DNA of 64,000 nt, taken from assembly GCA_029962745.1 (NCBI GenBank), contig CM057171.1, positions 3,754,682-3,818,681 of the forward strand, given 5' to 3'. The DNA is from Echinometra lucunter. Taxonomy: Eukaryota > Echinodermata > Echinoidea > Camarodonta > Echinometridae. Below the pieces are notes generated by a model. The model saw nothing but the letters and a program-made list of their open reading frames with translations. It searched no databases and was not told where the DNA came from. This document shows positions 34,131 through 45,608 of this stretch, piece after piece; within the stretch, counting starts at the first letter, position 1; each line of letters opens with the position of its first letter. Made by a program: the position numbers and the translations under genes.

Positions 34131-36188
34131 AATTTCACGCAGGGTCAATTTCACTATCAAAACAACAATATTCTCATGATTATTTTTTCATTAAAGTAAG
34201 AAGAGTGGCCATTAAACACATATAAAAACACTCCTTAAAACTGATTATGAATGGCCAAATTCACTGGGAGTTACTGTTTACCACCAATTATGGTCTGATA
34301 ATATTGCTTGAGAGAATAAAAGTATACTTTCCCTGTCTGAATCCTAATTATGTGAAAGTCTTAGATGGAAATGCATTGATTTGATTATTTCTAAAATATT
34401 TCCCATAACCCTTTGGTATTTTGTAATTTTTAATCGTTATGGATCAGATTCATAACTGATTTATTCAAGAATTTTAATCAAGTTGTACAAAAGCTACAAT
34501 TTTACACACTGTATATAAAATCAGTTGAAGCAGTCTTGTGAATGAATACCGGAAAATAATAGTGGCGCCAAATGACATTTTCCCTATTTACCAATATACC
34601 ATTCCCACATTCCCGAAGGCTATGTTCGTGACTTGGTAATTAATCCATTGCTGTCATAAATTCAATCATGGAAGTGCATTTAATTTGGCAGATAATTTGT
34701 ACCATATGGCCGTTAACTTAGCAGTTATTTTTCACCCTATCTCCTACCGTGTTTACTCCAGGCTACCGTAACATGTTAGCTGCAACGTGACTTCATTAGT
34801 ATGCAGCTCGGCGCCCCACAAAGTGACCAATCAGGAGCCTTCACCTGCTTTCCTTTTCTGGGTCACGTTTCTGCCGATGCTGAATTTTTGCTAGTCTGCT
34901 TTCAATGAAACTCATTTGTTTATTTCTGTTTTTCACTTATTTGGGATAAAAACTTCATAAAATTCATTATTTGATATATAGATTTTATTAAAATTTATTT
35001 TAATTTGATGTTAGTTCAGCAACCTCTCAATTATTAACCAATTTAGATCTCTTTAATTTTGAATAATGTTATAAAAGCACTTTGATTTCTGAATATAGAC
35101 TACGTCCTATCATAATTTCTAGTTACACAACACCGTTATATGGCGTACATTCAAGCCGCCATTGTTGTTGACTGCACGAAAACTGTAAGGGCGGATTGGA
35201 TCCTCGTTGCTTCGCATGTTCCTGTGAAGTGAACTGTTGAAAATATCTGGGTTATACTGAAAAGCATTGGATTCAATGTGCATCAAAGACAAAGCTAGAG
35301 AAAGCGACAATTGCAGAGATTGGATCGAGCGAGTAGACTAGACCTCTAGTAGATCTAGATCTAGACCTAGTAACCATCAAAGTAAACAAAAAGACATAGA
35401 TCTAGGCCTAGATCCTTAACTGTTATTTTTGCAATTTTGGGTGACTTCCTTCACACTCCATCTGGTCTCCGCCTTTTCTAATGTTGGCTTTTATGCATTT
35501 TACTCGTTGATAGGTTGCCTTTGTCTCTCCTATTGATCTGATCTGGAATCACATCTGTTATCAGTTTTCACATTTTGAGATTTTACTCTGCATTGGTACA
35601 CCATTTTTTTCGCGGGATTCGTCGTCACCAGCTGAGCTGAGCTTAATTGGATTTTTACTCTCACACTCTCTCACTCAGCTTTATTGCAACTGTCATAGGT
35701 GTCAAGTTGACGTTTTAAATTGCGGATGCCAATTATGAATCTTCGTGACGATATGGCTATTTCTCTAGTTGAGTGACATCAGTTACCTCTACTTTATCAA
35801 GCATTAAGAGCAACTTTTTTTTTTCTTTCGCAGTCTAAATTGTCATTATGACAGCCAGTGTGGTATTGTTTGATCATTTTGACAAGATTCGTGCCGGGTG
35901 ATTTCAAGTTTTATCAAGTCTTCCAAAACAAACACAAGTGCCCTATTTGGGGAAAGATCCCTGAAAAAACTTAGAGACCTCCAAAGGTCTAGACTCTATA
36001 GTATTCTGTAGCAGAAACTTTTAATAACTGACTTTAATCTGTTAATAGAACCATTGCATTCCAAACTGGTCTTGAATTGAGGACCTCGTTTCTACAGCTA
36101 CATTCACTTTGATCATCGGTTGTTGGGTCCAGCGTATATATCTACAGATTATTTTTGCAGAGGCAATTTTATGTTTCCCGCCTGAAAG
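34131..36188. other. Upstream region of the cryptochrome gene
   Basis: Repeat-poor by eye. It holds the E'-box/CCAAT cluster at 34780-34870 and a CTAGATCTAGA-rich patch at 35340-35410 (AGATCTAGATCTAGACCTAG). Any 5' untranslated exon of the gene should lie here, but I cannot place it. Confidence 0.4.
34780..34870 (+). promoter_or_regulatory. Possible cryptochrome promoter region with E'-boxes and CCAAT box
   Basis: About 1.3-1.4 kb upstream of the start codon lie AACGTG (34784-34789), a CCAAT box (GACCAATCAGG, near 34828) and CACGTT (34864-34869), with a GGCGCC patch between them. AACGTG and CACGTT are the two orientations of the E'-box that CLOCK:BMAL factors bind at clock genes. The region is free of obvious repeats. 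No TATA box or transcription start can be fixed, so a non-coding first exon would have to lie between here and 36189. These are short motifs and may be coincidental. Confidence 0.3.
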
Positions 36189-36385
36189 ATGCCCAAGCGG
36201 AAACACCGTTCCAGTCGCCATGCAGATAAGCCGGGCTGCCTCGTTCACTGGTTTCGTAAAGGACTCCGTCTTCATGATAACCCTGCTCTCAAAGAAGGAC
36301 TCAAAGCAGCAAGTGGATTCAGATGTATCTATATTCTAGACCCGTGGTTTGCAGGATCTTGTAGCAAAGGAATCAATAGATGGAG
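36189..36385 (+). CDS. CRY: Cryptochrome, coding exon 1 (start codon, N-terminal domain)
   Basis: First coding exon of an animal cryptochrome of the vertebrate-like class, known as nuclear repressors of CLOCK:BMAL-type transcription with an FAD-binding photolyase fold. It encodes residues 1-65 plus two bases of codon 66. From residue 20 it reads [15 protein letters not shown], the hallmark start of the photolyase-like alpha/beta domain, then [10 protein letters not shown] and GINRW. The ATG is the first in frame after a stop: a tiny upstream frame (ATG TTT CCC GCC TGA) ends six bases before it, and position -3 is A. Residues 2-7 (PKRKHR) form a basic stretch before the conserved domain, about 13 residues longer than the human CRY1 start. 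The donor is TGGAG|GTATAT. DPWFAGS and the later exons match CRY rather than (6-4) photolyase. The 5' UTR is not resolved. Confidence 0.95.
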
Positions 36386-39300
36386 GTATATAATGTAAAT
36401 CTTGGTCCAGAATAAAATTTTACTAAGCATGCATGGTGTCGTTGTCCCAGCTTTCCATTGGGTACAAGGACAATGCTTCACTTGTTTGCCACAGGGACAA
36501 CAGCATCACAACACCTAGAACATAGTATTAGGGGCATTAAACCATTAAGGCCCAAATTTATTTGCAGAAAGAAAGAACAGGCATATACATATGTATTTAC
36601 ACACATCTTTCATGCCAGTTCAGCCAGGGGGTGGGGGGGGGGGAGCATTTATGGCAGTGTGTCCAAACAGGGAGTATGTCCATATTCGTGCACAGGGCCT
36701 TTTCTATATCTTGTAAAGATTCCTAAAATCAAATACAGTATACCCAGTTGTTGGGTGTCCGGACAGGTTGTGTATCCGGACAGTCGATTTTAAACAGCCA
36801 TTTGAAAAAGTTTACAAGCAAAATCTGTTAAATGTTTTAGCAAAAATGTTAGACAATATTAAAGAGAACAAATATTGATGATGATTAGCAATAATCAATG
36901 CATAATCAGTGCATGTTTAATCCCAAGACAAAAAAGAAGGCTTCATTTTTTGTTACGTGTCCGGACACCCGACCCCTCATCCTACTAATAGATGGAGGAG
37001 CTTGAAAATTACCCCAAATGAAAATGTGGAAAAAAAATTGTGAAAATGCTGACAAAAGACTGTCTAGTCTATTCTGGAAATATATGAACTCACTGAGAAA
37101 GGTCTAGAAATCTTTATTTTGAGAGAAGATATAACTGACAAGCAATGCCAAATTATTCTATATTTTGCCTTGGCAGTGATGCAATGATCTTACATGTACC
37201 TTACAGTAAATGGATCTGCCAGGATCTCTGTTTTTAAAAAATTATCATGTACAAAGTTTAGACTTATTTTTGTAAACCTTTGTCAGTTGTATCATACGAC
37301 ACAAAATATAGGACATTTAATTTTTACAGTCGTGATACGAGTATCTCTGAAATTCTTTCTCAATAAATTTCTCCTTGCACCATTTCGCAGTAAAAATTGC
37401 TTTCCTAATTTCATTTCAAGTTTGGTATCTACATGTATCTATCTGAATAGAATAGAATTCGATAAATTTAATATAGATGAAATAATGCATTCTTTAGAAT
37501 ATTAAAGTGTGCCCCAAGTTTGGTCACCTCATCATACTACATGTACCTGTACATGTATGGAGGTTTACCCTATTGCTTTAATAGTATTGCAAGACAAACC
37601 CCATTCATGAATTCTGGCCATATTCACGTTTGTTTAAAAGCTAATGATAGCAGCTGGGGTTGGTGTTTTCTTTATATTTGATTTTATTGGCTATTGCTGT
37701 CAGCAAGTCAGATTTTATGAAACATTTTGCCATTTATACTCTTTAGGAGCATGTTGTGAAGATGTACTTCGCTACCACAAGTTGCATGAAAAAATGGTTT
37801 GATCATGGCAAGTGTTCATTTGAATGAGCTTTCTGCAGATCATTTTTTGGAAAGACTTTCTTTGTAATGTTCAGCCCTCCAAATTTGCCTTGCTCTAAAA
37901 AAGGCTACTTTTTTTTATCAGGTCTAACCCTAACCCTAAGCCTAGAATTTCTTGAATATATAATTTAGCTTTCCATTTTACACCCCTACATGTTTTTTTT
38001 TTTTTTTTTTCATTTTTGGTAGCTGTTGCAAAAGCAAGTCTTGCCCATATTTCATACTATAGTCACAATACGTACATATACACTGCTGAAGGTGAGGTAA
38101 TGAATAATGATTCTTTCTTTTTTATTGCCTCTTGGTCCTAGTCTTGGAACTGAAATTGCTAGGGGGAGGGGGCCCAAAGTCAGAAACGTCTACATCCTTT
38201 GTTCACTCACATGAATTCATGCTAGGTTAATACAGTATAATACTGACCTACATGTACAAGTATTGCTCCATGTACTGTACATGTATGGAGGCAGCACTAG
38301 GATTACTGAGCTAGTGTAGGAAGAATTGAATGGGAAATATGATGTTTGAAAGAAGTGGTAGGAAAAGAAAATTCACAACTGAATGATTATCCACCCAAGG
38401 ACCTCTTTTTCCTTGTTTTTTTGTTGTTGTTTGTTTGGGGTTTTTTTTTTGCAGTTCGGAATCTCATGCATTTCCATTTTCTTTGAAGAAATGTGTCCGT
38501 GGTATAAATTTACTCCCAGGTTTTTCTCTATCATTTTGTTTTGTTTATGAATAGTTATGATTTGTTTTTTACATTTTCCTTGAAATAGAAAAGGTGTCCT
38601 TATTGATGTTAATTGTTAACCAATGAGATGTACATTATATTCGTGGAATGTTTGGCACATGTACAAAACATTCTAAATCTGATTCTTTTTTTATCCTTTG
38701 TTTTTTAAAGTGGAAACCAATTGCTAAACAGTGCAGGGCTCTTCTACAGTGTACTGTGTACTGCCCTCACATGTAGTAATATTGATACACCTACATGTGC
38801 ATGTATGTGTCAACTTGATATCATTGGTTGGTTTAGTTGAGATGGGGGAGGGGCATTTTGTCAGTGATTTTCACTGACAAAGTCAATATACTGACAATAT
38901 CTGGCAAGCCTTGTCCACTGGCAATTTCACAGCACTTAAAACTTGTCAGTGATAGTCACTAATAAGACACTTGATGAAACACCCCCAGGTCATGTGATAC
39001 GAATACATTCTTTCCAGAGGCACCTCGGAAGTATTGATGTTGTAACATGTAACACATAGGAATTGTTGTTTGCTGTTACTGTGCAGTTTTGAAATTATAA
39101 TGATTATTGACTCAAGCAGGCTAAAATGCACAGGAATTGCAAACAGTGATGTGTGTACAGTGTATTACACACAAAAACACAGACGTAAAATGAAAGTTTG
39201 GTCCAACTCCAAACATTTTGTCTTTGACTGGAATTCAAAGGCACTGAAGAATGTTGATATCTGATGAAAACTCTTCATCTTCTAGACTGACATAATGTAA

Positions 39301-39680
39301 AAAGAAAGAGTGTGCTCACAAATTATTCTTTTACCTCTCCCAAAAGTCAAAACTTCTCTCTTAAAGACAGACTCTCATCTCTTGACAAGGAAGAAAAAAA
39401 AAAAAAGATCATGTACAAAGTGGTTGAATATTTGATTTCCTTGGATTTGCTTTTTACATGTAATTGAAATCCCAATTCTGCAATTGAAATTCTAAAAACT
39501 GGTGCTACATCATGTACATGTACATACAACATTTGATGTTGTAGAGCACAGTTTGAGCATTAATGATGAACACCCACGTACATGTAAAAATCACAGGTGA
39601 AATTACATGTAGCTGTCTAAAAAAAATACTGTGTCAGAAATCAGTCAGCATTGTGCTGTCATACATACACATGTATATTT
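36386..39680 (+). other. Cryptochrome intron 1, left part
   Basis: Non-coding AT-rich intron with many TACATGT/ACATGTA words. A short CTAACCCTAACCCTAAGCC telomere-like patch is at about 37924. No exon-like segment was seen. Confidence 0.6.
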
Positions 39681-39689
39681 ATATCGGTA

Positions 39690-39967
39690 CCCCGTTTCAT
39701 AAAACTTGTTATCAGTAACGACTGCCACGTTTCTATGACAACACTCTCAGCCAATCAGATGCAAGTAAAGTAGCTTATAACAGTTATTGCAACTTGTTAT
39801 TGATAAGTCTGGAGACTTATCCATTGTTGCCGTGCTAAAGCAGGGGTAATAATATCCAAAGTCCTTTGGAAGCGCATAGAGACGTTAGATAACATTGTGA
39901 TATGCGCTATACAAGAACGGAATATTTTTATTATTATTATTATTATAACAAGTTTTATGAAACGGGC
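39690..39967. mobile_element. Inverted-repeat element with a nested SINE fragment
   Basis: Ends are CCCGTTTCATAAAACTTGTT and AACAAGTTTTATGAAACGGG, a perfect pairing. Inside, at about 39807-39946, sits the 3' part of a SINE: GCCGTGCTAAAGCAGGGGTA ... GCGCTATACAAGAAC and an (ATT)n tail, the family of 22723-23062. The SINE therefore came second. Confidence 0.85.
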
Positions 39968-40075
39968 CCTGGTTTGATACAAAGCAGCTTTCAATTTAAT
40001 GTGATATTTCCCCCTCTCTCTTTCTCTCTTTCTCTCTCTCTCTCTCTCTTTCTGCCTCTCTCTACCATCCCTCAG

Positions 40076-40184
40076 ATTTTTGTTGGAATGTTTGGAGGAC
40101 TTAGACTCTAGTCTAAGGAGACTCAACTCTAGGCTCTTTTTGATTCGAGGCCAACCTGCTGACGTCCTCCCAAGACTATTCAAG
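40076..40184 (+). CDS. CRY: Cryptochrome, coding exon 2
   Basis: Residues 66-102. The acceptor CCCTCAG follows a long CT-rich tract and the donor is AAG|GTAATC. One base completes the split arginine codon of NRWR, and the exon continues [25 protein letters not shown] and LPRLFK, all strongly conserved in animal cryptochromes. The length of 109 bases (1 + 36 codons) leaves phase 0. It belongs to the N-terminal alpha/beta domain. Confidence 0.95.
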
Positions 40185-40604
40185 GTAATCTTAAATTTTC
40201 TCAGAGCACCGAATTTAGTCTGCAGGTACAGACCCTAATTGGTACTTAAGAAGAATACATTAGAGCTTGAGACCCAATGCATCTATGGATAGTCTTCAAG
40301 CACAGACCCTTATTGACACCTTATTTGAATTTCATCTTGAAAGAAGCCTAGCCAAAGTGCCCTAGTGGCTGTGTCAATATACATGTAGGTCCGCTGCTGC
40401 TATAGTACACAATCCTCATTGAGCTTTTTTAGTCTCCTTCTCAGACCCCTATTACATGTTTCGACAAACCACTGATTGAAATTTGAAGTGGTAGTAGAAG
40501 CAGTAGTAGTAGTAGTAGAAGTACAATGTAGTATTAGTAGTTTAGATATTAATTCCACCATTATTGTTATCATTGTTATTCATGTACTTTATTGTTTTAT
40601 TCTT

Positions 40605-40610
40605 TTCATT

Positions 40611-40664
<54 letters not shown>

Positions 40665-40680
40665 TTAATCATTATCTTTT
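40605..40680. repeat. (ATT)n microsatellite
   Basis: About 20 ATT units with interruptions in cryptochrome intron 2, about 90 bases before exon 3. Confidence 0.9.
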
Positions 40681-40768
40681 TTTGGAGGGGGAGGGGGTTG
40701 CTTTATTGTACATGTAGATCTGCTATTCTGACATAAAAATTCCCATCATTTTATTTGATTTTCTGTAG

Positions 40769-40911
40769 GAATGGAAGGTAACACAGCTGTCGTTCGAAGA
40801 AGACAGTGAGCCGTTTGGGAGGACCCGAGACAAGGCGATCAGTACGTTAGCGCAGGAGGCGGGGGTGAAGGTGATCTCTCAGGTTTCCCACACTCTCTAC
40901 GATCCTCAGGA
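40769..40911 (+). CDS. CRY: Cryptochrome, coding exon 3
   Basis: Residues 103-149 plus two bases of codon 150. The acceptor is TTCTGTAG and the donor GA|GTAAGT is near-perfect. The exon reads [17 protein letters not shown], then [20 protein letters not shown]. The segment DSEPFG...RD...SHTLYD is the end of the photolyase-like domain. G+C is visibly higher than in the surrounding intron, as expected for coding sequence. Confidence 0.95.
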
Positions 40912-40932
40912 GTAAGTTACACATACAGTTTA

Positions 40933-41338
40933 CAAACACAACACAAAGTAACTCCCCCCTTAATGAAAATGGTGTAACTTTTTAATGAAAAGGTTTTGAG
41001 CAAATTGACTAGGCAGGAGTGTTCCTACACTTATTGACTAATTTTTCTGTGAAAATGAGATTGATCCATTGAGTCATGCATGAGTGAGCAAACATTTAAA
41101 ATCATGCAAGAAATGCTGAAATGTATTGGTAAAACAGCATGAAAGATGACCCTTGTGAGTTTTGAAAGTGAGATTTTTGCCTTTAATGTTTGCCCACTCA
41201 TGCATGACTCAATCAACTCATTTTTACAAGAAAGTTAGCCAATAAGTGTAAAAACACTCGTGTATTTGCTCACAATCTTTTTTTATTAAGAAGTTATGCC
41301 ATTTGATTAAGGGGGTGTTACTTTTGTTGTTGTGTTTA
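40933..41338. mobile_element. Foldback element with about 170-bp inverted repeats
   Basis: The left arm has AAAGTAACTCCCCCCTTAAT, GTGTTCCTACACTTATTG and TGAGTCATGCATGAGTGAGC. The right arm has the complements of AAAGTAACACCCCCTTAAT, GTGTTTTTACACTTATTGGC and TGAGTCATGCATGAGTGGGC. Almost the whole element folds on itself. It starts about 20 bases after exon 3. Confidence 0.85.
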
Positions 41339-41339
41339 G

Positions 41340-41735
41340 AAAGCATCCTGTTTGGTGAATTGCCACTTGATCTAATGCCCGTTTGGTCTCATCCCACATG
41401 GTCTAATCCCATTGCATCTACCAAACAATAATAACCATTTGGTCTAATTGCCACTTAGCCCATTTACCATTTCTTCTAATTTCCAGTTCGGCTATGCCCA
41501 CTCTGTCTTATACCCACTTGGTCTAACACCACTTACATGTACATGTAGTCTAACATAATAGACAAAATAGTCATTAGACGAAATGAGGAAAACTAAGTAG
41601 ACAAAGTGGCAATTAGATCATTTGATCATTAGACGAAATGGTAGACAAAAAATGATAGTAGACCAAATGGTTTAGCCATAGTGGTGTTAGAGTATCTGGG
41701 AATTAGACCAACTGGTATTAGACCAAGTAGCTACA
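41340..41735. mobile_element. Foldback made of TTGGTCTAAT repeats
   Basis: The left half repeats words like TTTGGTCTCATCCC, ATGGTCTAATCCC, ATTTGGTCTAATTGCC and CTTGGTCTAACACC. The right half has the complements (CATTAGACGAAATG, AGTAGACCAAATGG, AATTAGACCAACTGG, ATTAGACCAAGTAG). It abuts the preceding foldback. Confidence 0.8.
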
Positions 41736-42011
41736 GTGTACACAAAACCTTCTGATTCCTTAACCCCATTCATATCTGATGAGGTGCAGTGTACATGTAT
41801 CTCTCAAAGTGTCCAGGGAGCTTGAATCCCAGCCCAGTAGCAACATCTTGTAACAAGACAGCATCTGTGTAGTATTCTCTCTCTCGAGCCCTGTTTACAT
41901 TAGCTGCCAAAGTAGAAGATAGTGTTGCTGCTATAGACTTTTATATGCTTTAGATTGTAGATCAGACAGGTACATGTACGTGCACCCTTGTTGACATTTG
42001 TGAGCATATAG

Positions 42012-43328
42012 TAATATACAGTTGGTCTTCCATTTGACTCAAATGGGTAAGGCTTCAAGTTCAAGTTCAGTTTATTATTTTTCTTAGTCAGGAGAAAAAA
42101 GTGAAACCAATAATTTACAATGTAAATATTATATGCACATATAGTCCTAATGAAGAAAAAGAAAAAAATTACAAGAAAATTTGTGAAACTTGTAAGGTGT
42201 AGGGTTTGAATTCCGGCTAGATGCAATAAAATGATATACAGTTGGTCTTCCATTTGACTCAAAGGGGTAAGGCTTCAAGTTCAAGTTCAGTTTATTATTT
42301 TTCTTAGTCAGGAGAAAAAAGTGAAACCAATAATTTACAATGTAAATATTATATGCACATATAGTCCTAATGAAGAAAAAGAAAAAAATTACAAGAAAAT
42401 TTGTGAAACTTGTAAGGTGTAGGGTTTGAATTCCGGCTAGATGCAATAAAATGATATACAGTTGGTCTTCCATTTGACTCAAAGGGGTAAGGCTTCAAGT
42501 TCAAGTTCAGTTTATTCTTTTTCTTAGTCAGGAGAAAAAAGTGAAACCAATAATTTACAATGTAAATATACATACATGTACATGCACATATAGTCCTAAT
42601 GAAGAAAAAGAAAAAATTACAAGAAAATTTGTGAAACTTGTAAGGTGTAGGGTTTGAATTCCGGCTAGATGCAATACAATGATATACAGTTGGTCTTCCA
42701 TTTGACTCAAAGGGGTAAGGCTTCAAGTTCAAGTTCAGTTTATTCTTTTTCTTAGTCAGGAGAAAAAAGTGAAACCAATAATTTGCAATGTAAATATTAT
42801 ATGCACATATAGTCCTAATGAAGAAAAAGAAAAAATTACAAGAAAATTTGTGAAACTTGTAAGGTGTAGGGTTTGAATTCCGGCTAGATGCAATAAAATA
42901 ATATACAGTTGGTCTTCCATTTGACTCAAATGGGTAAGGCTTCAAGTTCAAGTTCAGTTTATTCTTTTTCTTAGTCAGGAGAAAAAAGTGAAACCAATAA
43001 TTTGCAATGTAAATATTATATGCACATATAGTCCTAATGAAGAAAAAGAAAAAATTACAAGAAAATTTGTGAAACTTGTAAGGTGTAGGGTTTGAATTCC
43101 GGCTAGATGCAATAAAATGATATACAGTCGGTCTTCCATTTGACTCAAAGGGGTAAGGCTTCAAGTTCAAGTTCAGTTTATTCTTTTTCTTAGTCAGGAG
43201 AAAAAAGTGAAACCAATAATTTGCAATGTAAATATTATATGCACATATAGTCCTAATGAAGAAAAAGAAAAAATTACAAGAAAATTTGTGAAACTTGTAA
43301 GGTGTAGGGTTTGAATTCCGGCTAGATG
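42012..43328. repeat. Six-copy tandem array, unit about 220 bp
   Basis: CAGTTGGTCTTCCATTTGAC recurs at 42019, 42239, 42459, 42687, 42906 and 43125 (CAGTCGG in the last). Copy 3 carries an 8-base expansion (CATACATGTACATG). Each unit contains AGTTCAAGTTCAGTTTATT, the LINE-tail type ending. A 322-codon minus frame through the array is an artefact of unit length and repeat identity. Confidence 0.95.
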
Positions 43329-43970
43329 CTAACATCCTGTTGCAAAACCTTATTAGGCATTGGCTAACTTTGTGAGTAGCTGATTTAAAAAATTCTCAAA
43401 CTAAGTTGAAACATGTGTATGAGAACTTGTATTTTTACTCAAAAACCCTGAAACCAACCTTAATTTGGAATGAAAAAGTGTAAGTTAGATGAAAACGGAG
43501 ATTTTATTTTCCTTCGTCTCACGAGACAATCACTAAGAGGATCACTTTGCTTGAATTTGAAAATTCCTTTATGTGCCTCCCGCCGCGTGATACGCCAATA
43601 TACAGTACGGTAAGGTGAGTCGTACGCGCATGCGCACTCCTTATGTCTATTCTGTGCAACCAACCCTTGTATATTTTTCAAGCATTGGTTCACATTTTTG
43701 AAATTTAAAATTACTTCCTGTGGATATTATACTTTGAAACTTTCAGACTGGTATTTTTACACTATAACCCTTATGTTTATCCCATTTTCAAGTAACAAAA
43801 CAATATTTTTTAAAATCATAACAATGTTAACCAATGCCTTTAATCAACATACACAATTACATGTATGTAGCAGTCTGTTTTCCCAAGGATTTGGTTTCCC
43901 TAACTTCTTTATAGCTGTAAATGTTGCTGCTATTGTACAGATACATGTACATTTTATGCCAGAAAGGCTG

Positions 43971-44120
43971 AAAGACAACTTGGCACTTTGGACAACTCGC
44001 CCCCGCCACATAACATAGGGTTAGGGTTCCGATTGGGGTTAGGGTTGGGGTTAGGGTTAGGATCAGGATTAGGGTTAGGGGCCGACTCGGCCGAGTTGTC
44101 CAAAGTGCGGTGTTGTCCCC
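43971..44120. repeat. Interstitial telomere-like TTAGGG patch inside an inverted repeat
   Basis: Degenerate GGGTTAGGGTT units (about 44018-44080) are bounded by GCACTTTGGACAACTCG on the left and its complement CGAGTTGTCCAAAGTGC on the right, with GACAAC further out on the left and GTTGTC on the right. The bounded unit is about 150 bp and looks like a small mobile unit. Confidence 0.8.
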
Positions 44121-45569
44121 GATCCACCAGATACATACAATGTACATTGTAAATGTACTATACATCTAAATACACTAGGGAAAATGTGAACTGGTGTCAC
44201 CAAGTAATGTGGTATTCTGTTACCGGCTATTTATATATTAGAAAAAAAAAATGTTAAAGATAAATTTTTGCAGGTAGTTGTTATGATAGTGTGTCAAGGA
44301 ATAAAACATTGTGGTGAACATACAGTACAGTACTAGTAATTTCCATCAGGTATTTGCCCAGCGTGATTTCATTCTGTTAGCCAAAACCACAGAGTTTCTG
44401 CATCAACAGCAATCAAGTTAGAATAACTTTCGGCCCAGTTTCTTTCTCTCCATGTGAAACTAGATAGCCATGTGCAACACAAGATTAACTTAAAGCTTTA
44501 CTCTCTTACATTTGATCCCCTTTGCCTAAATACATGTTGATACATTTTATTAAACTGAAGTTTTGCAAAGTACAAAACAAACTAGAGGAATTATAAGCAA
44601 TACACTTGATGCTTCAGTCTCATGCAATGACATGCTTTCAAATTAAGCTGAGTGTACTCTGTCTTTGGTTTTCCTAAGCTGATCCACTTTTTTTCAAAAG
44701 TTCAAAACAAAACAGATGGAACTCCTTCGCAGTGGTAACTAGTACATTTGAGCTTTAGAGCTCATGCTATGGCATGTGACTGGCAGTGACTATAGAGGTA
44801 TTACGCCCAAGCAGTTCTCTTTTTTCCCCCCACTCTACGTGGGTTGTGTGCTGCATGTGGAAGCACATGCTAGACAGCACGTCGTTGTTTTGGGAGTGTT
44901 AAATTGAGGCATAGAGGCAAAAAGCTATTTGATTAAGGTGATAGAAAGTAGAGAATGAGCATGGGTGTGCTGCAGAATATAGTCATCTACTCTTTCTATT
45001 TACTGTAAATGAATAATAGATTTAAATGAAACTCTTTAAAATGCCACAAGACTTTAACAGAAGAAGCAATTCATCCCAATGTCTTTATAAGAGAGACAAA
45101 GAAAGATAAAAATAAAGACTAACAGTACACCAAAGTGAAAAACAGAAGAAAAAAAAAGAGGAGATGAGAAGAAACAAATTGATTAAACTCTGGATAGATC
45201 TGGATTGCTTAGCTAGCAACTTTCTTGCTTCATTTGAAACAGACAATTCAACAAATGGGTCAATGCCTACAATGTATGTACCTCCTCCCTCTCGTATGGC
45301 ATGAAAAATTTCACAGCGACACAAAATTTGAAGATGCCAGGAGAATGTACTCTTGCTGCCGACTTGCCATCTTTCAAAAGATGCGATCTCTCCTCAGAGC
45401 AGAAGGGGTTTAAATGCTTTTGTTCTCATTTTAAAACTATTTTTTAGAGATATGACGTCCCTCTGGTTTTCAACAGACAATACCTTGTGAAAAATCAAGT
45501 GTCATGTGATAATTTCTTGATCAACAATGTATGGGCAATCAGGTTTTATCATATTTCTTAATCATCTCT

Positions 45570-45608
<39 letters not shown>

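Noticed and set aside
42367..43335. 322-codon minus-strand frame with internal repeats
   Set aside because: It comes from the six-copy 220-bp tandem array; no family features, biased to F, K and N, and interrupted by the unit with an 8-base expansion.
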